Source: Gellertiella hungarica
GTDB lineage: Bacteria; Pseudomonadota; Alphaproteobacteria; Rhizobiales; Rhizobiaceae
DNA: 64,000 nucleotides
Assembly (NCBI RefSeq): GCF_014197145.1
Contig: NZ_JACIEZ010000004.1
Coordinates: 186,001-250,000, forward strand
Direction: 5' to 3'
Positions 29,379 to 37,813 of the stretch are shown here, piece after piece; position 1 is the stretch's first letter; every line of letters starts with the position of its first letter. The translations under genes and the position numbers were made by a program. The notes beneath the pieces are model-generated. The model was not told the origin of the DNA. It saw only the letters and a program-made list of their open reading frames with translations, and did not search any database.

Positions 29379-30794
29379 TCAGGAATGATAGGCAGCCTCG
29401 CCATGGGAGGAGAGGTCGAGACCTTCCCGCTCCGACTCGGTGCTAACACGCAGACCAACCACCAGGTCCACGATCTTGTAGAGGATGGCGGAGCCGATAC
29501 CCGACCAGAGCACGGTGACCAGCACACCCTTGGCTTGCGAGAGAACCTGGGCAGCAGTCCCGGCGTAACCGGCGGCGAAATCCGCAGTCGAATAGTCGAC
29601 GATGCCCGCGCCGCCCAGTGCCGGGTTGACGAAGACCCCGGTCAGGAGAGCACCGATGATGCCGCCCACCCCATGCACGCCGAAGACATCGGCGGTGTCG
29701 TCATAACCGAACTTGTTCTTGACCGTGGAGACGAAGAAATAGCAGACCGGCGAGACGACGAGACCCATCACGATTGCGCCCATCGGACCGGCAAAGCCTG
29801 CGGCAGGCGTGATTACCACGAGACCGGCGACCGCACCGGATACAGCACCCAGAAGCGATGCCTTGCCGCGCGCAAGCGCCTCGACGATCGTCCAGGATAC
29901 CACCGCTGCAGCCGTTGCGACGAAGGTGTTGATCATCGCCAGCGCCGCGTAGCCGTTCGATTCCAGGTTCGATCCGGCATTGAAGCCGAACCAGCCAACC
30001 CAGAGCAGGCCAGCGCCAACGAGAGTGAGCGTCAGCGAATGCGGGGCCATCATGTCGCGGCCATAGCCGACGCGCTTGCCGACCATGAGGGCGCCGACAA
30101 GACCGGCAACACCCGCATTGATATGAACCACGGTGCCGCCGGCAAAATCGATGGCGCCGAAGGAGAAGATCAGGCCTGCCGGATCAGCATAGGCGCTCGG
30201 ACCACCCCAGAACCAGACCATGTGCGCCACCGGCAGGTAGACGACGATCAGCCAGAGCGTGGAAAAGAGCAGGGCGGCAGAAAACTTGATGCGCTCTGCG
30301 AAGGCACCGATGATGAGGGCCGGCGTGATGGCCGCAAAGGTCATCTGGAAGCAGATGAAGGTGAGTTCCGGGATCACCACGCCCTTGCTAAAGGTCTCCA
30401 CGGTGGTGGAAGGATCCACACCTGCAAGGAAAGCCTTGGAGAAGCCGCCGATGAAACTGTTGAGGCTTCCGCCGGCCGTGAAGGCAAGCGAGTAGCCGAA
30501 AGCCACCCAGACGATGATCGCGATCGCGGCGATCATCATGACCTGCATGAGCACCGACAGCATGTTCTTCGCACGCACGAGACCGCCGTAGAAGAGGCCG
30601 AGGCCAGGCACAATCATGAGAAGCACCAGCACGCTGGAAATCAGCATCCATGTGGTGTCACCCTTGTCCGGTACGGGGGCTGCCGGAGCTGCGGCCGCAG
30701 CCGCATCCTATGCCCAGGCGACTGCCGGAAGTACGAGCCCGGCAGCCGTCGCCACAAGGCGAGCAACGGTCGGGGATAAACGAAAACCTGGCAT
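29379..30794 (-). pseudogene. amtB: Ammonium transporter AmtB interrupted by an in-frame TAG at the signal-peptide junction
   Basis: Ammonium channel with the family blocks TTWMLISSVLVLLMIVPGLGLFYGGLVRAKN, FQMTFAAITPALIIGAFAERIKFSAA, GGTVVHINAGVAGLVGAL and VHGVGGIIGALLTGVF. The gene should begin at ATG 30794 (GAGGAA upstream), encoding the signal peptide MPGFRLSPTVARLVATAAGL...AVAWA. Codon 29 is TAG (plus-strand cta at 30708-30710); the frame is then open for the whole mature protein. Related proteins, as I recall them, have AQD at this point, so a single CAG to TAG change would explain it. The downstream frame could still be read from Met50 (30647), giving 422 aa without the signal peptide but with a weak ribosome site. 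No frameshift is seen elsewhere. Confidence 0.8.
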
Positions 30795-30973
30795 TGATGT
30801 ATTCCTCACTGGACGCCTCCAAGCTCATTCGCGGCCCTGCCGCTGATCATCCTGCAGCCATGGATCAGCCAACAGGATGCCTTCTCCGAAACAGCATCCA
30901 GCCCGACCGTCTCGGCCGATGGCTGGATTCGGGATCACGCGTGAGAACGCGGTTTCCCCACTGGCAATAGACA

Positions 30974-30989
30974 TTCAAGTCCCGTGCCA
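30974..30989 (-). promoter_or_regulatory. Sigma-54-like promoter of amtB with altered -12 element
   Basis: Minus strand: TGGCACG (30989-30983), GGAC, TTGAA. The GG and the last dinucleotide are separated by exactly 10 bases as in -24/-12 promoters, but the usually invariant GC at -12 reads GA. It lies about 180 bases upstream of the amtB ATG and downstream of an NtrC-type dyad. Confidence 0.6.
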
Positions 30990-31035
30990 GTTTCGTTGCG
31001 GCGCATCATGAATCTGGAAAAAGCTCCAAACGAAG

Positions 31036-31068
31036 CGTGGGCGGCCCTTCTCCAGGTAACCGCCCACG
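31036..31068. terminator. Inverted repeat downstream of tesB
   Basis: CGTGGGCGG (31036-31044) / CCGCCCACG (31060-31068) with a 15-base loop. On the minus strand it is followed by CTTCGTTTGGAGCTTTTTCC, a weak T-tract, so it may terminate tesB. It lies between the NtrC-type site and the sigma-54-like element of amtB, where a bend or insulating structure is also conceivable. Confidence 0.45.
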
Positions 31069-31076
31069 GGAAAGCA

Positions 31077-31093
31077 TGCACTGTTTTTGTGCA
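31077..31093. promoter_or_regulatory. NtrC-type enhancer dyad upstream of amtB
   Basis: TGCACTGTTTTTGTGCA is a 17-bp dyad with half sites TGCAC and GTGCA separated by seven bases, the classical NtrC arrangement. Its centre is about 100 bases upstream of the -24 element, a normal enhancer distance. It predicts activation of amtB under nitrogen limitation. Confidence 0.7.
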
Positions 31094-31109
31094 AAAAGCT
31101 CAATGTGCC

Positions 31110-31991
31110 TTATTTTTGATCAAATGCCTTTTTCCGTATCAGCCCTTCCTGCGCGACAGACGCAACCAGCTGACCCGAGCGCGAAAACAGATTGCCGCGG
31201 GTCATTCCCCGCGCACCGGATGCACTGGGACTGTCCTGCGAGTAGAGCAACCAGTCGTCAAAGGGCACAGGCCGGTGAAACCACATGGCATGGTCGATAC
31301 TGGCGACCTGCAGGTTCTGGTCGAAGATCGACGTACCATGGGCGTACAGGGAGGTATCGAGAAGAGTCATATCGGAGAGATAGGCCAGCACCGCCGCCTG
31401 GAGGGCACGGTTATCCGGGACAGGTCCGGTCGTTCGGACCCATACATCCTGCATCGGCTCCAGCTTCTGGTTGGAAACGTAGTGGACCAGCGAAGTCGGG
31501 CGGATTTCCACAGGTCGCGCCCGTGTCCAGTATCGGCGAACCGATTCGGGCGCTTTGGCGAGGAACATGGCCTTCATTTCAGCCTCGCCCATCAGTTTCT
31601 CCGGCGGCACTATCGTCGGCATCGGAATCTGATGGTCGAAGCCGGGCTCGTCGATCTGGAAGGAGGCGGACATGGCAAAGATGGCCTTGCCGTGCTGTAC
31701 GGCAACAACCCGGCGCGTGGTGAAGCTGGCCCCATCCCTCAGACGCTCCACCTGGTAGAGAATGGGGATCGACGGGTCGCCGGGCCTCAGGAAATAAGCA
31801 TGCAAGGAGTGGACGAAGCGGTCCGGATCGACGGAGCGATGTGCTGCGGTCAACGCCTGTGCAATGACCTGCCCGCCGAATACCCGTTGCCACCCCGACT
31901 CGGGGCTCCGCCCCCGGTAGAGATTTTCCTCGATAAGCTCCAGGTCGAGAATATCGAGCAGCTGCTCCATTGCAGTTGGTTCACGCGACAT
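31110..31991 (-). CDS. tesB: Acyl-CoA thioesterase II
   Basis: 293-aa double hot-dog-fold thioesterase hydrolysing medium- and long-chain acyl-CoA. N-terminal blocks LLDILDLELIEENLYRGRSPESGWQRVFGGQVIAQALTAA, and FVHSLHAYFLRPGDPSIPILYQVERLRDGASFTTRRV, and C-terminal DHAMWFHRP and YSQDSPSASGARGMTRGNLFSRSGQLVASVAQEGLIR identify TesB. It is transcribed divergently from the ubiquinone hydroxylase gene, from an 86-bp shared region. Confidence 0.96.
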   Translation of the reverse strand: MSREPTAMEQLLDILDLELIEENLYRGRSPESGWQRVFGGQVIAQALTAAHRSVDPDRFVHSLHAYFLRPGDPSIPILYQVERLRDGASFTTRRVVAVQHGKAIFAMSASFQIDEPGFDHQIPMPTIVPPEKLMGEAEMKAMFLAKAPESVRRYWTRARPVEIRPTSLVHYVSNQKLEPMQDVWVRTTGPVPDNRALQAAVLAYLSDMTLLDTSLYAHGTSIFDQNLQVASIDHAMWFHRPVPFDDWLLYSQDSPSASGARGMTRGNLFSRSGQLVASVAQEGLIRKKAFDQK

Positions 31992-32077
31992 TTTGGACAG
32001 GCTCCTGCGATAGGAAGACGGACAGGCTTGTTCTATATAGAAGACATCGAGGACTTAAAGGGCAAAGGAGCGGTTCC

Positions 32078-33292
32078 ATGATCGATGTGCTGGTAATCGG
32101 CGGCGGCTATGTGGGCCTTTCCGTGGCGGTGGCAGTCAAGCAGGCAGCGCCGCATCTGTCGGTAGAAGTCTACGAGGCAGCTCCGGAAGACGCGTGGAAG
32201 CGTGACAATCGCGCCTCAGCCATCATTGCTGCCGCCTCGCGCCTGCTGACCGTTCTCGGCGCTTGGGCGGATATCGCGCCGGAAGCGGAACCAATTCGCC
32301 GGATGGTGGTAACCGATTCACGCGTCGGCGACCCGGTGCGACCGGTATTCCTGACCTTTGATGGCGACGTGCAGGAGGGCCAGCCCTTTGCGCACATGGT
32401 TCCGAACGTGGCCATGGTCGGCGCCTTGCGCAGCGTTGCCGAACGGCTTGGAGTGCCCGTGCATCACCGCATGACAGCCTCCGGCTTCGTCAACGAGGGC
32501 GCGTCGATGCGCGTGACCCGGTCAGACGGTGAAGACGTGCGGACGCGTCTTCTCGTTGCCTGCGATGGCGTACGGTCGAAACTGCGGGACATGGCCGGCA
32601 TCAAGACGGTCCGGTGGGACTATGGCCAGTCCGGCATCGTGACCACGGTGGAGCATGAACGCCCGCATGAGGGTACCGCCGAAGAGCATTTCTTGCCGGC
32701 CGGGCCCTTTGCCACCTTGCCGCTGAAGGGTAACCGCTCCTCCCTCGTCTGGACCGAGCGAACCGAAGATGCCAATCGGCTTGTTGAAAGCGACGATCTC
32801 ATTTTCGAGGACGAGCTCGAGCGCCGCTTCGGGCAGAAGCTCGGCCGGTTGAAGGTTGTAGGAGACAAGCGTGCCTTCCCGCTCGGGCTTACGCTCGCGC
32901 GGGATTTCGTTGCTCCCCGCTTTGCACTTGCCGGCGACGCGGCCCACGGCATCCACCCCATCTCCGGACAGGGCCTCAATCTTGGCTTCAAGGATGTGGC
33001 TGCGCTCGCGGAAACCATCGTGGAGGCCGACAGGCTCGGTCTCGATATCGGGGCCTTGAATGTGCTCGAGCGCTATCAGGCCTGGCGTCGTTTCGACACC
33101 TTCCGAATGGGTGTCACCACGGATGTCTTGAACCGCCTTTTCTCGAACGACATCGGACCGATCCGCATCGCACGCGACTTCGGCCTCGGTCTTGTCGAAC
33201 GGATGCCGAAGCTCAAGTCCTATTTCATCGGTGAGGCTGCAGGCGTCGCGGCCAAAGGCAATCCGCGGCTCCTGAACGGAGAATCGATCTAA
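32078..33292 (+). CDS. Ubiquinone biosynthesis FAD-dependent hydroxylase (UbiH/COQ6 family)
   Basis: 404-aa flavoprotein monooxygenase acting on the quinone ring. FAD-binding motif VIGGGYVG starts at residue 6, the DG motif is VACDGVRSKLR, and the second FAD motif FALAGDAAHGIHPISGQGLNLGFKD is diagnostic of the UbiH/UbiF/UbiL family. Which ring position it hydroxylates cannot be told. The ATG at 32078 follows AAAGGAG; upstream in-frame codons run back into the tesB promoter. Confidence 0.94.
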   Translation: MIDVLVIGGGYVGLSVAVAVKQAAPHLSVEVYEAAPEDAWKRDNRASAIIAAASRLLTVLGAWADIAPEAEPIRRMVVTDSRVGDPVRPVFLTFDGDVQEGQPFAHMVPNVAMVGALRSVAERLGVPVHHRMTASGFVNEGASMRVTRSDGEDVRTRLLVACDGVRSKLRDMAGIKTVRWDYGQSGIVTTVEHERPHEGTAEEHFLPAGPFATLPLKGNRSSLVWTERTEDANRLVESDDLIFEDELERRFGQKLGRLKVVGDKRAFPLGLTLARDFVAPRFALAGDAAHGIHPISGQGLNLGFKDVAALAETIVEADRLGLDIGALNVLERYQAWRRFDTFRMGVTTDVLNRLFSNDIGPIRIARDFGLGLVERMPKLKSYFIGEAAGVAAKGNPRLLNGESI

Positions 33293-33315
33293 CGCGCGTG
33301 CGGGAGCTCTGCTCC

Positions 33316-33504
33316 CTATTCCTCGATGCTGCGCGCTTCGGATATCAGCATGATGGGGACCCCGTCCCGAATGGGATAGGCGAGCTTGGCTGTCCTGGAA
33401 ATAAGCTCGTTCCGCTCGCGATCGTAGGTCAGCCTGCCTTTGCTCAAGGGACACACGAGCAACTCCAGCAGCTTGGGATCGACACGGGATACCTTGTCAT
33501 CCAT
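33316..33504 (-). CDS. Trm112-family (UPF0434) small protein
   Basis: 62-aa protein [62 protein letters not shown]. This is the Trm112 fold; eukaryotic members activate methyltransferases. The zinc-binding Cys pairs are mostly lost (one Cys, VCPLSKG), as in most alphaproteobacterial members. It lies 8 bases downstream of the Lon-like gene. Confidence 0.92.
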   Translation of the reverse strand: MDDKVSRVDPKLLELLVCPLSKGRLTYDRERNELISRTAKLAYPIRDGVPIMLISEARSIEE

Positions 33505-33511
33505 GACTTGC

Positions 33512-34174
33512 CTACTGCAGCATCGTATCGCTGTCGCCGAAGCCCTTGGCGAGCACGATCTCGGTAATGGCAACCAGCGTCTCTGCCCGGGTCTTCATAT
33601 CGGGTGCCTCAAGAAGGGCCTGCTTTTCGGCAGGTCCAAAAGGCGACATCATCGACAGCGACGTGACAAGCGTGATGTTGCTGGCGCGTTCGACGCTCTC
33701 CCAGTCCGCTTCCAGCTTGTTGGATTCGAGATAGGCGCGAAATGCTGCCAGCAGCGCATTTCGGTCGATCGTATCCTCTTCCGCCGCGGTCTGCAGATCG
33801 CTGAGGAATGGCGCGATCTCGAAACTGCGATATGGTTTTGTCGTCGTGACCTCGCGGATCACGCGGAAGCGGCAGATTCCGCTCAAGGTTACGATATAGC
33901 GGCCATCGCCTGTCTCGGCGATCGAGGTTATGCGGCCTGCACAACCAACCTCGCATACTCCGCCATCGGCTCCCCTGTCTCCGAAGGCAGGCTGCACCAT
34001 GCCAATCACTCGGTTCGTGGCCAGAGCGTCGTCGAACATCATCAGATAGCGCGGCTCGAAGATGTTCAGCGGCAACTGCCCCCCGGGAAGCAGAAGCGCA
34101 CCGGTCAACGGGAAGACCGGTATCACCCCGGGGATATCCTCCTGCTTGAGATAGCGCGCATTGCCCACTTGCAT
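33512..34174 (-). CDS. LON N-terminal (substrate-binding) domain protein
   Basis: 220-aa protein consisting of the Lon protease N-terminal domain without ATPase or protease parts: [33 protein letters not shown], then RVIGMVQP and [29 protein letters not shown]. Function unknown; stand-alone LAN domains are thought to bind unfolded proteins. I chose the ATG at 34174 with GAGG 8 bases upstream. Neighbours are a Trm112-like protein downstream and the thioredoxin co-chaperone YbbN upstream, the same order as in other rhizobia. Confidence 0.93.
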   Translation of the reverse strand: MQVGNARYLKQEDIPGVIPVFPLTGALLLPGGQLPLNIFEPRYLMMFDDALATNRVIGMVQPAFGDRGADGGVCEVGCAGRITSIAETGDGRYIVTLSGICRFRVIREVTTTKPYRSFEIAPFLSDLQTAAEEDTIDRNALLAAFRAYLESNKLEADWESVERASNITLVTSLSMMSPFGPAEKQALLEAPDMKTRAETLVAITEIVLAKGFGDSDTMLQ

Positions 34175-34340
34175 TGTTGTCCTCACCCCATTCAAAGCCT
34201 GATCCGACCAGGGCTCCCGACCGCTGGCGGAAGGAGCACATCAGCGCTCCCATCCTGCAATATCTGGTGCCGCGGCGAGGAAACTCAAGCGGCCCGGCTT
34301 CCTATTCGGATGATTCTGCCGGCGGTAGGGGAACCTTTTT

Positions 34341-35300
34341 TCAGGCGAAGAGAATCGAAGAAAGTTTGCGGCGGGCAGAAAGGGTGGCCGGATCCTTCGG
34401 CCCCCAGACTTCGAAGAAGGCAATCAGCTGCTTGCGCGCACCGTCATCTTCAAAGGACCGGTCCTTCTTCATGATGTAGAGAAGGTGATCGGCCGCCTCT
34501 TCGCGGGCGCCTTCGGCGTTTCTCACCTTTGCCAGCTTCATGCGCGCTTCATGATGATCGGGATTGAGCGCCAGCTCGTGTTCGAGCGCCGCCGGATCGC
34601 CAAACTTCCGTGCCTCCTCGATCTGATCGAGTTTCTTCGACGCAGCCTGGATCTTCGGATCCTTGCGGAGTTCTTCGGAAAGCCCTTCAAGCAACTCCCG
34701 GGCTCTCGCGAGATCGCCCATGGCGATCATGCAGTGGGCAATGCCGGCAAGTGCGCCCGGGTTTTCCGGATCTGCCTGCAGGATGGCGCCGAAAAACTGC
34801 CCGGCATCATCGATACTGCCTGCAGCGAGCAAGCCCTCGGCCTGCTCGAGCATGGCGGCGATCTCCGCGGCGTGATCGGCCCCGGCAGGTCCGGCCACCT
34901 TGTCGATGAACTGGCGGATCTGGCCCTCCGGAATAGCGCCCATGAAACCGTCCACAGGACGGCCATTGACGAAGGCTATGACCGCCGGAATCGACTGGAT
35001 GCCGAGCTGCCCCGGAATGGCCGGGTGATCGTCGATGTTCAGCTTGACAAGCTTCACGCGCCCTGCCGCCTCTTCGACGACCTTTTCGATCGCCGGAGCC
35101 AGCTGCTTGCAGGGGCCACACCAGGGTGCCCAGAAATCCACCAGAACCGGCTGGTGACGCGATTCCTCAAGAACATCCCGGGCGAAGGCGGCCGTCGTCG
35201 TATCCTTGACATGTCCGCCCCTGGCGCTGCCCCCTCCGTTGACGGAGGCGGTCATCTGATTGCCAAAGGAGGCGCTATAGGGATTATCGGAACCGTTCAT
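34341..35300 (-). CDS. ybbN: Thioredoxin-TPR co-chaperone YbbN/CnoX
   Basis: 319-aa protein: a thioredoxin domain with active site WCGPC (C61, C64) after a 30-residue polar N-terminal tail, then TPR-like helical repeats (DAGQFFGAILQADPENPGALAGIAHCMIAMGDLARARELLEGL). YbbN/CnoX links redox state and chaperones. The ATG at 35300 has GGGAGAA upstream. Here both active-site cysteines are kept, unlike the SXXC form of E. coli. Confidence 0.93.
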   Translation of the reverse strand: MNGSDNPYSASFGNQMTASVNGGGSARGGHVKDTTTAAFARDVLEESRHQPVLVDFWAPWCGPCKQLAPAIEKVVEEAAGRVKLVKLNIDDHPAIPGQLGIQSIPAVIAFVNGRPVDGFMGAIPEGQIRQFIDKVAGPAGADHAAEIAAMLEQAEGLLAAGSIDDAGQFFGAILQADPENPGALAGIAHCMIAMGDLARARELLEGLSEELRKDPKIQAASKKLDQIEEARKFGDPAALEHELALNPDHHEARMKLAKVRNAEGAREEAADHLLYIMKKDRSFEDDGARKQLIAFFEVWGPKDPATLSARRKLSSILFA

Positions 35301-35357
35301 TGCATTCTCCCGTGACGAGCGGCCTCGGCCGACCTTACCTGACGACAAGATCGTATG

Positions 35358-35867
35358 TCAGGCGGTGACTTTCAAGACAAGCGGCTTGTGCCCCGTCGCC
35401 TCAAGGAAGCGGATGAGATCGTCGCGCCGGATCGATGTTGTCGCATCGTTGGAAAGCGGATGGCAATTGATGATCTCATGCTTCATCAGATCCTCGTCGA
35501 GGATGAAGGTGACGTTGGAGCCCGTGTCGTTGATGGCCCCCAGCGCCGTGACCGATCCGGGAATGACGCCCAGATACTCCATCAGTTTTTCAGGCTTGCC
35601 GAAGGACACCTTGCTGGCCGCACCGATGACGGTATGGACGGTTTTCAGGTCCACGACGGCATTTTCCTCGACTGTCAGAAGAAAGAACTGGTCCTTCTTG
35701 TCCTTGACGAAGAGGTTCTTGGTGTGCCCGCCCGGAATGTCATGCGCGAGCGCCGCTGCTTCGGCAACGGTGAAGACGGGTGCGTGGTCACGGGTCGTGA
35801 CTTCGATGCCAAGCTCCTGCAAGAATTGAAGAAGTTCAGTGCGGCCTTTCGGGTTGCTTTCGCTCAT
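35358..35867 (-). CDS. Prolyl-tRNA deacylase (YbaK/ProX family)
   Basis: 169-aa editing-domain protein that hydrolyses mischarged Ala-tRNA(Pro) or related species. Family blocks: LLQFLQELGIEVTTRDHAPVFTVAEA, GGHTKNLFVKDKKDQFFLLTV, KVSFGKPEKLMEYLGVIPGSVTALGAIND and FILDEDLMKHEIINCHPLSNDATTSI. The ATG at 35867 is chosen as the domain boundary; longer frames read through AT-rich DNA near the tRNA gene. Confidence 0.93.
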   Translation of the reverse strand: MSESNPKGRTELLQFLQELGIEVTTRDHAPVFTVAEAAALAHDIPGGHTKNLFVKDKKDQFFLLTVEENAVVDLKTVHTVIGAASKVSFGKPEKLMEYLGVIPGSVTALGAINDTGSNVTFILDEDLMKHEIINCHPLSNDATTSIRRDDLIRFLEATGHKPLVLKVTA

Positions 35868-36147
35868 GATTCTCTCGGACGATAGGGAAAACGAGGGACT
35901 GGCCCCCTGTTCGGGGCGATTGCCAGCTGAGATACCGGTGCCAGTGTCCTTTTTCAACCGCCCCCGCGCATGCCGAATGGCCGCGTTCTCAGGCCCTTTC
36001 GCGACACGCGTCGTGCCAAGGCGAAAAAAGTTGAAAAAAATCGTTCGAACCCTGTTGCAAATGAAAATCGATTGGGTCATATAGCCCCCGTCGCCGCAAC
36101 GAACGGCGGCCAGCGATCCAGACCTTACCCCGGGATCGCGGTGACGA

Positions 36148-36222
36148 GCGGGTGTAGCTCAGGGGTAGAGCACAACCTTGCCAAGGTTGGGGTCGGGCGT
36201 TCGAATCGCCTCACCCGCTCCA
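36148..36222 (+). tRNA. tRNA-Gly (anticodon GCC)
   Basis: 75 nt including an encoded CCA end. The acceptor stem GCGGGTG (36148-36154) pairs with CACCCGC (36212-36218). The D arm (AGCTCAGGGGTAGAGC), anticodon stem CAACC/GGTTG with loop TTGCCAA (anticodon GCC at 36180-36182) and the T arm with GTTCGAATC are all present. It is a single gene with no adjacent tRNA. Confidence 0.97.
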
Positions 36223-36253
36223 GTTTTCCTTCAGAAAAACTTTATTCTGGTGC

Positions 36254-36679
36254 CTAATGCTGGTCGTCGGTTCCTGCGACGATCGCGAGCGCTTCCCGGT
36301 ACTTTGCGCCGTCCTGGCCCTTGAGCTCCACCTGAGCCAGATTGTCCAGCAGGTCATGCCTTTTGACGCGGCGCGCCAGGGGAACAGTGACTGAGCGGCG
36401 TACGAAACTGATATAGCTTTCGCCCTCGCGCCGGGTGAGCGCGTCGACAGCCGCGAGAACCCCCTCGTCAAAGCCTGCCTTGCGCAGCATGTCCATGCTC
36501 CAGCCCTCGCCCTTCTCAAGAACGTCATGGAGATAGGCAACAATCCTTTCCCGTTCCGATGGCACCTTCTGCGCCACCCGTTCGCAATGAGACAGGAAGG
36601 GGTTTCCCAGCTTGTCCTTCTGGCCGGAATGGGCGGTACGGGCGATATCCATCGCCTTGTTGAGAGAGTTGAGGGGCAA
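36254..36679 (-). CDS. Single-domain HD hydrolase related to SpoT/MESH1
   Basis: 141-aa protein with the HD-domain pattern AMDIARTAHSGQKDKLGNPFLSHCERVAQKV, then YLHDVLEKGEGWSMDMLRKAGF and DALTRREGESYISFV. It matches the (p)ppGpp-hydrolase half of RelA/SpoT proteins (like small alarmone hydrolases) but has no synthetase, TGS or ACT domain. Alarmone hydrolysis is inferred, not shown. The start is a TTG at 36679 with GGAG 7 bases upstream. It lies convergent with the tRNA-Gly gene. Confidence 0.82.
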   Translation of the reverse strand: MPLNSLNKAMDIARTAHSGQKDKLGNPFLSHCERVAQKVPSERERIVAYLHDVLEKGEGWSMDMLRKAGFDEGVLAAVDALTRREGESYISFVRRSVTVPLARRVKRHDLLDNLAQVELKGQDGAKYREALAIVAGTDDQH

Positions 36680-36787
36680 TCGGTGTCTCCGCGCTTCGAA
36701 TGCGCTCCGTCATGCGCACCCAAGCGGCAAACTCTCGGCTCCCCTGGCCGTTCCCATGCCGTGCATCCCCAAATCCGGGGGGCCTGA

Positions 36788-37804
36788 TCAGGCTTTCCGG
36801 AAAATGTAGTCGGTTTCCTGCACGAGACGCTCTCCTGGCCGCAGCACAACATTCGGGAAAGTGCTGTGGTTGATGGCATCGGGCCAGACCTGGGTTTCCA
36901 GGCATAGCCCCGCAAACGGCCCGTAAGCCTTGCCCGACAGGCCGGGAACGGAGGCCTTGATCTTCGATCCCGCGTAGAACTGAACACCGGGCTCAGTGGT
37001 CATAATATCCATCGAAACACCGGAGGCCGCACTCCTCAGGCGCCCGACCATGCGCTTTGCCACGCGCTCGCTGCTGAGGCAGAAATTGTGATCATAGGGT
37101 ATGGGCCCGCCCTCCAGTCGCGCCTCTCCGATCCGCCGCGGCGTCCGGAAGTCGAACGGGGTATCCGCGACCGGACGCTGTTCACCGGTCGGAATCGTTT
37201 CGTCATCGACGGGAAGATAATGCTGGGCAGCCAGCATCAGATCATGATTCAGGATGTCGCTGCTTCCATCGAGGTTGAAATAGGAATGCTGACACAGATT
37301 GACGGGGGTCGGAGCATCGGTCTCGGCCTCGTAGCGAACGGAGAGGACGCCAGCGGCCAACAGGCGGTAGGTTGCGGTGATCCTGCAATTGCCGGGGTAG
37401 CCGGCGCGTCCGGCGGGATCGAGGATCTCCAGCGTGACGTGATCCGTGCCCAGATCGGCGATGGTCCAGTTGCGGACGGCAATGCCGTCGCTCCCGCCAT
37501 GAAGATGGCCAATCCCCTTTTCGTTGCGTTCCAGTTCGACGGGCTTTCCATCGACAAGGCAACGTCCCCTTGCAATACGGTTGGCGCAGCGGCCAGGCGT
37601 AGCACCAAAGTACGGCGAGTGCTCGAAATAGTCCTCCAGGCTGTGGAAGCCCAGAACCAGCGGCGGCTGATGGCCAGCAAGCCGCAGATCCCGGATAACC
37701 GATCCGTAGGTCAGCACCTGCGCGGTAAGGCCTCCGCCCTGCAGCACCACTTCCTCTACCATTTCGCCCGATGGCATCGTCCCGAATGTGCGGCGTTCGG
37801 CCAT
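36788..37804 (-). CDS. galM: Aldose 1-epimerase (mutarotase)
   Basis: 338-aa GalM-type enzyme interconverting alpha and beta anomers of aldoses. Family blocks: GATPGRCANRIARGRCLVDGKPVELERNEKGIGHLHGGSDGIAVRNW, the catalytic His in NLCQHSYFNLDG, and the C-terminal PGVQFYAGS with LCLETQVWPDAINH (base Glu). The catalytic His/Glu pair is therefore present. No sugar-metabolism genes are adjacent. It is followed upstream by the vWA gene after 9 bases. Confidence 0.95.
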   Translation of the reverse strand: MAERRTFGTMPSGEMVEEVVLQGGGLTAQVLTYGSVIRDLRLAGHQPPLVLGFHSLEDYFEHSPYFGATPGRCANRIARGRCLVDGKPVELERNEKGIGHLHGGSDGIAVRNWTIADLGTDHVTLEILDPAGRAGYPGNCRITATYRLLAAGVLSVRYEAETDAPTPVNLCQHSYFNLDGSSDILNHDLMLAAQHYLPVDDETIPTGEQRPVADTPFDFRTPRRIGEARLEGGPIPYDHNFCLSSERVAKRMVGRLRSAASGVSMDIMTTEPGVQFYAGSKIKASVPGLSGKAYGPFAGLCLETQVWPDAINHSTFPNVVLRPGERLVQETDYIFRKA

Positions 37805-37813
37805 TTTACCCCC

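Noticed and set aside
30795-31020. Remnant of glnK before amtB
   Set aside because: I found no stretch resembling PII protein codons in any frame on the minus strand; absence, not a relic, is what the sequence shows.
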